Origin: Stenotrophomonas beteli
GTDB lineage: Bacteria > Pseudomonadota > Gammaproteobacteria > Xanthomonadales > Xanthomonadaceae
Direction: 5' to 3'
Length of the DNA stretch: 64,000 nt
Assembly: GCF_001431665.1 (NCBI RefSeq)
Contig: NZ_LLXV01000013.1
Coordinates: 1-64,000 of the forward strand
Part shown: piece by piece, positions 59,587 to 64,000 of the stretch
Position numbering within the stretch: position 1 is the first letter of the stretch
Layout: the number at the start of each line of letters is the position of its first letter
Program-made: the position numbers and the translations under genes
Notes under the pieces: generated by a model
Databases searched by the model: none
Seen by the model: the letters and a program-made list of their open reading frames with translations, nothing else
Told to the model about the DNA's origin: nothing

Positions 59587-61473
59587 TTGCGTTTTTCGTT
59601 GTCGCCCGTGCTGTGCACCGCCCTGGCAGTGGCCTTGGCCGGCTGCACGCCGTCGCCGCCGGCGACTGCGGAGCGGGCGGCCGGCGGCGATGCACGCCCG
59701 GCCCAGGACAGCAACACCGGCACGGCACCACCACCGGGGCTGGGCAGCGTAACCATTGCCGGCGAGGACGCCGCAGAGAATGTTCAGCAGTGGACACCGC
59801 CGCGCGTGGACCGGGAAGGGCGCAGCCTGGCCCAGTTGCGCCGTGCGGCCGAGCAGGCGTTCACCCAGGGGCGGCTTTATGAGGATGCCGACGCAGCCAT
59901 TCCGCTGTGGCTGGCAGTGCAGGAGGAAGACCCGGATGACCGCCAGGCGCGGCAGGGCCTGCAGCGTGCACGCCAGCGCCTGCAGCAGCAGGCCGACCAG
60001 TTGCTGGTGCGCCCGCTGAAGCAGCGCGAGGCCCTGGCCGAGGCGAGCCGCCAGGCGCTGGTGCTGCTGACCCTGGCACCCAATGATGACAAGGTGCGCG
60101 CCCTGCAGGGACGGGTGGAACGGGCCCAGCGCGTGGTCGCCTACAACCGCGAGGGCGAAGAGGACCTGCGCTCGGACCGGATCGGCGAGCAGGGGGACGG
60201 TGCGATCGGCAGCTTCCGCGAGGCGCTGGCGCTGGACGAGCACAACAGCCGGGCGCGGCAGGGTCTGGCGGCGGCAGAAAGTGGGCTGATCCGTCGCGCC
60301 GAGGACGCCGCGCGTGCCCGCGACTTCGCCAGCGCAGGCAGCTGGCTGGCCGAGGCGAGCAAGGTCCGCGATTCGTCGCCGACCATTGCCGATGCGTTTG
60401 AGCGTATCGAGCAGATTCGCTCGGACACGCTGCTGCGCCTGCGCGACGACGGCCTGCGCGACCTGGCCACGCCGCAGGGCCTGAAACCGGCGCGGGAGAA
60501 GCTGGCCGAGGCACTGCGCATCGGCCTGCCGGGCGATGCGGTGGTGGCCCAGTTGCGCGAGCGCATCGACCTGGCCACGCACTACGGCAGCTTCCGCCCG
60601 GGCCAGGTGTTCAGTGATGCGATGCGCGATGGTGGACGCGGCCCGCAGATGGTGGTGGTGCCACACGGAGGATTCCAGATGGGCGCCGGCGACGCCGAGC
60701 CGGGCTCGGCCGATTCCGAGCGGCCTTCGCATTACGTGCGCTTTGACCGAGGCTTCGCGATGGCGATCACCGAGGTCACCGTCAGCGATTTCGAGCGGTA
60801 CGTAAAAGCGACCAACGCGCGGCCCCGGGCCACCCGCCGTGGTCATTCGGTGGTGTACGACGAGCGCAGCGGCAACTTCATCCGGCGTAGTGGCGTTGAT
60901 TGGCGCTCGGACTACGATGGCGGCCGCGCGCTGGGCAACTCGCCGGTCATGCACGTCAGCGTGCGTGATGCCGAGAACTACGCGGCGTGGCTGTCCGAGC
61001 AGACCGGGCGCAGCTACCGGCTGCCGAGCGAAGCTGAATTCGAATATGCACTGCGCGCCGGCAGCAGTGGCCGTTACCCGTGGGGAGATGCCGGCACACC
61101 TCCCCCCGGCAGCGGCAACTTCACCGGCAGCAAGGATGCATCGCCCTCGGGCCGACATTGGCACAACGCCTTCATCGGCTATGGTGATGGCTGGTGGGGG
61201 CCGGCACCGGTGGCCAGCTTCCAGGCCAATGCCTTCGGCCTGCATGACATGGCGGGCAACCTGAGCGAGTGGGTGGCCGACTGCTGGCATGCCAGCTACC
61301 GGCGTGCGCCGTCCGATGGCGTGGCCTGGTTCAACCCGGGGTGCCGCTCGCGGGTGATTCGTGGCGGTAACTGGGCCAACGCGCCCGAGCAGACCCGTGC
61401 CGCCTGGCGGCAGTCGCAGGATTCGGATACGACCAACGCGCGCATTGGTTTCCGGCTGGTGCGCGGTATCTGA
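59587..61473 (+). CDS. Lipoprotein with coiled-coil/TPR-like region and FGE-sulfatase (SUMF1) domain
   Basis: The 628-residue product starts at TTG 59587. The lipobox is SPVLCTALAVALAGC (Cys near 19). Residues about 75-330 are repetitive helices (EAFTQGRLYEDADAAIPLWL; RALVLLTLAPNDDKVRALQG) suggestive of TPR-like scaffolding. The C-terminal domain (350-628) is formylglycine-generating-enzyme-like: MVVVPHGGFQMGAG, FAMAITEVTVSDFERYV, YRLPSEAEFEYALRAGSSGR, GLHDMAGNLSEWVADCW and IRGGNWANAPEQTRAAWR. Whether it keeps the copper-binding Cys pair is unclear, so a binding rather than oxidase role is possible. Confidence 0.85.
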   Translation: MRFSLSPVLCTALAVALAGCTPSPPATAERAAGGDARPAQDSNTGTAPPPGLGSVTIAGEDAAENVQQWTPPRVDREGRSLAQLRRAAEQAFTQGRLYEDADAAIPLWLAVQEEDPDDRQARQGLQRARQRLQQQADQLLVRPLKQREALAEASRQALVLLTLAPNDDKVRALQGRVERAQRVVAYNREGEEDLRSDRIGEQGDGAIGSFREALALDEHNSRARQGLAAAESGLIRRAEDAARARDFASAGSWLAEASKVRDSSPTIADAFERIEQIRSDTLLRLRDDGLRDLATPQGLKPAREKLAEALRIGLPGDAVVAQLRERIDLATHYGSFRPGQVFSDAMRDGGRGPQMVVVPHGGFQMGAGDAEPGSADSERPSHYVRFDRGFAMAITEVTVSDFERYVKATNARPRATRRGHSVVYDERSGNFIRRSGVDWRSDYDGGRALGNSPVMHVSVRDAENYAAWLSEQTGRSYRLPSEAEFEYALRAGSSGRYPWGDAGTPPPGSGNFTGSKDASPSGRHWHNAFIGYGDGWWGPAPVASFQANAFGLHDMAGNLSEWVADCWHASYRRAPSDGVAWFNPGCRSRVIRGGNWANAPEQTRAAWRQSQDSDTTNARIGFRLVRGI

Positions 61474-61562
61474 TCGTCGCGCGGCTTCACCTGCTGCAGG
61501 CGCCGGCGCACTAAGATTGCGCCGTGCCCGCCGGCCGGCGGGGCCTGCCGGAAGACCGCCCG

Positions 61563-62459
61563 ATGCGCAACGATCCCTTTTCCCGCTCGCCACAAGGCCC
61601 GCAACGGCGCGGCCTGTTCGGCAACATCCGCTGGTGGGTGCTGCTGCTGGCCGCCGGTTATGCCGCGTTCTACTGGTTTTCCAACCGCACGGTGGATCCC
61701 TATACCGGCGAGAAGGTGATGATCGACAGCAGCCTGGACGCGCGCCAGGAAACCGCGCTGGGCCTGCAGGCCTACCAGCAGATCCTGTCGCAGGAGCCGC
61801 CGATGGATCCGAACGCGCCGATCGCGCGCGACGTGCGTGACATCGCGCAGCGACTGATTGCCAAGGTGGATGTGGTGGAGACCGCGCTGGCGCAGGAGCA
61901 TGGCGTGCAGCCGGCGCACTTCGCGCGTGATTTCCAGTGGGAAGTGAACGTCATTCCGTCCGAACAGGCCAATGCGTTCTGCCTGCCTGGCGGCAAGATG
62001 GCGGTCTATACCGGGCTGGTGCCGGTGGCGCGCACCCGCGATGCAATGGCGGTGGTGATGGGCCACGAAATCGCCCATGCGCTGCTGCGCCACGGTGCGC
62101 AGCGCATGGCGCAGCAGAAGCTGACGCAGATCGGGCAGGTGGCCGGCGCCGCCAGCGGCATGGATGCGCAGCAGCAACAGATGATGATGTCAGCGATGGG
62201 CTACGGCTACCTGCTGCCCTATGCGCGCAGCCACGAGACGCAGGCCGACGAAGTGGGGCTGATGCTGGCGGCAGCAGCGTGCTTCGATCCCCGCGAGGCG
62301 GAGCCGCTGTGGCAGCGCATGGGCCAGGCCAGCGGGGGGCAGTCGCCGCCGGAGTTCGCCTCCACCCATCCCAATCCCGGTACCCGCATCCAGAACCTGC
62401 AGGCGCTGATGCCGAAGGCACTCGAGTACCGGCAGACGTTCTGCGAGCAGGCAAAGTAG
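61563..62459 (+). CDS. M48-family metalloprotease, membrane-anchored
   Basis: The 298-residue product has an N-terminal membrane segment (WWVLLLAAGYAAFYWF). The zinc motif is MAVVMGHEIAHALLRHGAQR near 173 and the third-ligand region is ETQADEVGLMLAAAACF near 228. FCLPGGKMAVYTGLVPVART near 143 is typical of Oma1/BepA-type proteases of envelope quality control. It is transcribed toward xseA, separated by a repeat-filled 683-bp region. Confidence 0.92.
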   Translation: MRNDPFSRSPQGPQRRGLFGNIRWWVLLLAAGYAAFYWFSNRTVDPYTGEKVMIDSSLDARQETALGLQAYQQILSQEPPMDPNAPIARDVRDIAQRLIAKVDVVETALAQEHGVQPAHFARDFQWEVNVIPSEQANAFCLPGGKMAVYTGLVPVARTRDAMAVVMGHEIAHALLRHGAQRMAQQKLTQIGQVAGAASGMDAQQQQMMMSAMGYGYLLPYARSHETQADEVGLMLAAAACFDPREAEPLWQRMGQASGGQSPPEFASTHPNPGTRIQNLQALMPKALEYRQTFCEQAK

Positions 62460-62496
62460 GGTGGTGTTCGGCAGGGCTGCGCCCTGCACCTGCCGA

Positions 62497-62529
<33 letters not shown>

Positions 62530-62531
62530 GT

Positions 62532-62806
62532 GCATTCCGTGGGATGGCGGGGTGGGTCCGGTTGCGGGGGCCGCTGCAAGTACCCCTCCGGGGACCGGCC
62601 CAGCCGCTGGCGGCTGTGCGTTCGGGCGCTTGCGAAGCAATGCTTCGCAAGCAAAGCGCCCTCACCCATGTAAGCTCGGTCGCCGCTTGCTCGTGTGCGC
62701 AGTCCTTCGCACACGGCAAGACCGGGGTTGGGCGTCCTGCCCAACCCGCCCGAGGCATGCCTCGGGCCCATGCGGCTCACGCCCCCGCAACCGGACCCAC
62801 CCCGCC
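62532..62806. repeat. Structured element A: 25-bp stem with nested hairpins
   Basis: 62546-62570 and 62782-62806 are a perfect 25-bp inverted repeat. Inside are hairpins at 62628-62652 (GCTTGCGAAGCA arms), 62693-62714 (GTGTGCG arms), about 62724-62747 (GGGTTGGGC arms) and the palindrome CGAGGCATGCCTCG. The flank 62532-62552 is an exact inverted copy of 63050-63070 in element B. Confidence 0.85.
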
Positions 62807-62840
62807 TTCGACAGATTCTCGCGATCTGTCGGAATGGCGT

Positions 62841-62881
62841 GGGGTCAGATCCGTTTTCCTACGGAAAACGGATCTGACCCC
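62841..62881. repeat. GGGGTCAGA-type palindrome, copy 2
   Basis: Arms of 19 bp (62841-62859 and 62863-62881) are perfectly complementary around TAC. The same right arm occurs at 54557. Confidence 0.9.
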
Positions 62882-62908
62882 GAATTGATTCGATATCTGG
62901 CAGAGATT

Positions 62909-63070
62909 CATCCACGCATGGCGTGGATCTACCCGATCGCGGAAAACTGTCAGAGGTGGAGCGGTGCCGGAGTGCGGGGTGTCAGCCGCATGGATGCGGC
63001 TGCCAAGCCCCCATGGACGGGTTTACGGCGTCCCCGCACTCCGGCACCGCCCCGCCATCCCACGGAATGC
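62909..63070. repeat. Variable-stem structured repeat, copy B
   Basis: Same order as copy C at 43069: ATCCACGC-ATG-GCGTGGAT hairpin, GATCGCGG, AACTGTCAGAGG, 18-bp stem arm 62962-62979, inner hairpin AGCCGCA-TGGA-TGCGGCT. Then AGCCCCCATGGACGGGTTTA, CGGCGT, pairing arm 63032-63049 and CCCCGCCATCC follow. The main stem is perfect. Confidence 0.85.
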
Positions 63071-63142
63071 CTGCTTTTGACGTTGGCGTTGCTTTGGCTT
63101 GAAGCCTCTGCAGGTGCAGGGCGCAGCCCCGCCGAACACCCC

Positions 63143-64000
63143 TTACTTGACCTGCACGTCGATCACGCCGTCGCCGACGCGGGCCTGCAGGGCGTCACCG
63201 GACTGTACCTGATCAAGCTTTCGCACCAGCGTACCGTCATCGCTGCGGGTCAGGATGCTGTAGCCACGCGCCACAGTCGCCAGCGGGCTGACTGCTTCAA
63301 GTGAACGCGCCAGTCCGCGCAGTCGCAGTGCATCGCGCTCCAGCAGGCGCTGCATCGCGGCCTGCGGCCGCCCGCGCAGGGCAGCCAGACGGCGCTGCAT
63401 CGCATCGAGCTGGCGCTGCGGATGGTGCCCGCGCAGCACTGCCGCCGCATGACGCAGGCGCGCGGCACGGCGCTCCTGCTGCTGGTTGAAGGCGGCATGC
63501 AGGCGCCGGCCCAGATCCAGCTGGCGTCGGCGCAACACGTCCAGCCGCGCCTGCGGGCTCTGGGCGTTCAGGCGCAGCAGGGCGCGGTCAGCGCGCTGCA
63601 TGGCCTGCTGCATCGCATGCCGTTGCAGCTGCACCATGCGCGCGGCGGTGCGGCGCAGGCGCAGGGCCAGTTCGCGCTGGTCCGGTACCAGCAGTTCGGC
63701 AGCCACCGACGGTGTCGGTGCGCGCAGGTCGGCGGCGAAATCGCTGAGGCTGAAGTCGGTTTCGTGCCCCACCGCAGAAACCACCGGGGTGCGGCTGGCG
63801 GCGATCGCGCGGGCCAGTGCTTCATCGTTGAAGGCCCAAAGGTCTTCCAGCGAACCGCCACCGCGGGTCAGCAGGATGACGTCGTAGCGGCCGCTGGCAT
63901 CGGCGGCCTGCAGCAGGCGGGTGATCTGCGCAGCAGCCGTGCTGCCCTGGACCAGGGTCGGCAGCAGGTCCACTTCCAGCAGCGGGAAGCGGCGGCCGAG
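63143..64000 (-). CDS. xseA: Exodeoxyribonuclease VII large subunit (partial, C-terminal part)
   Basis: The frame runs off the right edge. The visible 285 codons include the catalytic-domain motifs [40 protein letters not shown] and [21 protein letters not shown] long coiled coil and the C-terminal segment [13 protein letters not shown] follow. The N-terminal OB fold is outside. With XseB the enzyme degrades single-stranded DNA to oligonucleotides in mismatch and damage repair. Confidence 0.96.
   Translation of the reverse strand, partial: LGRRFPLLEVDLLPTLVQGSTAAAQITRLLQAADASGRYDVILLTRGGGSLEDLWAFNDEALARAIAASRTPVVSAVGHETDFSLSDFAADLRAPTPSVAAELLVPDQRELALRLRRTAARMVQLQRHAMQQAMQRADRALLRLNAQSPQARLDVLRRRQLDLGRRLHAAFNQQQERRAARLRHAAAVLRGHHPQRQLDAMQRRLAALRGRPQAAMQRLLERDALRLRGLARSLEAVSPLATVARGYSILTRSDDGTLVRKLDQVQSGDALQARVGDGVIDVQVK

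Overview
The window reads as the chromosome of a Stenotrophomonas species (maltophilia complex or close). The evidence is high GC, single-copy genes (dxs, rnd, xseA) with gammaproteobacterial/Xanthomonadaceae character, GTAG-ended palindromic repeats of the kind known as SMAG elements, DUF3011 proteins and a large TonB-dependent receptor. The species assignment is inference from recognition, not from a search.

Positions 1 to about 32784 are the right-hand part of a podovirus-type prophage; integrase and primary immunity genes must lie left of the window. Order: replication (partial initiator-like protein, DnaB-type helicase), recombination and regulation (DUF1367-like protein, Ref-like HNH nuclease, RuvC-like resolvase, Q-like late regulator), a phage tRNA-Met(CAT), lysis (holin, SAR endolysin, Rz/Rz1), packaging (TerS, TerL), head (T7-type portal, Bbp19-like, scaffold, major capsid, cement, staple-like), tail (gp11-like, a gp12-like protein split over two ORFs), ejection proteins (gp13-, gp14-, gp15-like, the last with an embedded M15 peptidase, and a 2004-residue gp16-like protein with HESGH), then tail fibre and a BNR-repeat receptor-binding candidate. 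A second regulatory cassette (HTH+RHH regulator with a co-transcribed membrane protein, versus RHH protein, Rha and Zn protein) sits inside the late region around an operator of three CTCAAC-N4-CTCAAC pairs. Three minus-strand genes are moron candidates. The prophage ends in the 3' half of a tRNA-Pro(GGG) gene, followed by that tRNA's own terminator.

From 32.9 kb the core chromosome follows: a tyrosine-phosphatase-like protein and a GNAT; two DUF3011 secreted proteins; amino-acid racemase; LysE-type exporter; a tetR-SMR efflux operon; dxs; HNH nuclease; acyl-CoA dehydrogenase; lipoproteins and lipocalin; two tandem tRNA-Phe genes; an MDR-type reductase; an Ada-like methyltransferase divergent from an SDR; tRNA-Ala(CGC); a three-gene catabolic-looking operon divergent from its TetR regulator; a TonB receptor; rnd; an FGE-like lipoprotein; an M48 protease; and partial xseA.

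The most unusual non-coding DNA is a family of structured repeats (43.07 kb and 62.9 kb) whose long stems differ in sequence yet keep perfect pairing, and the whole 62.46-63.14 kb convergent intergenic region, bounded by a 31-bp inverted repeat that abuts both stop codons.
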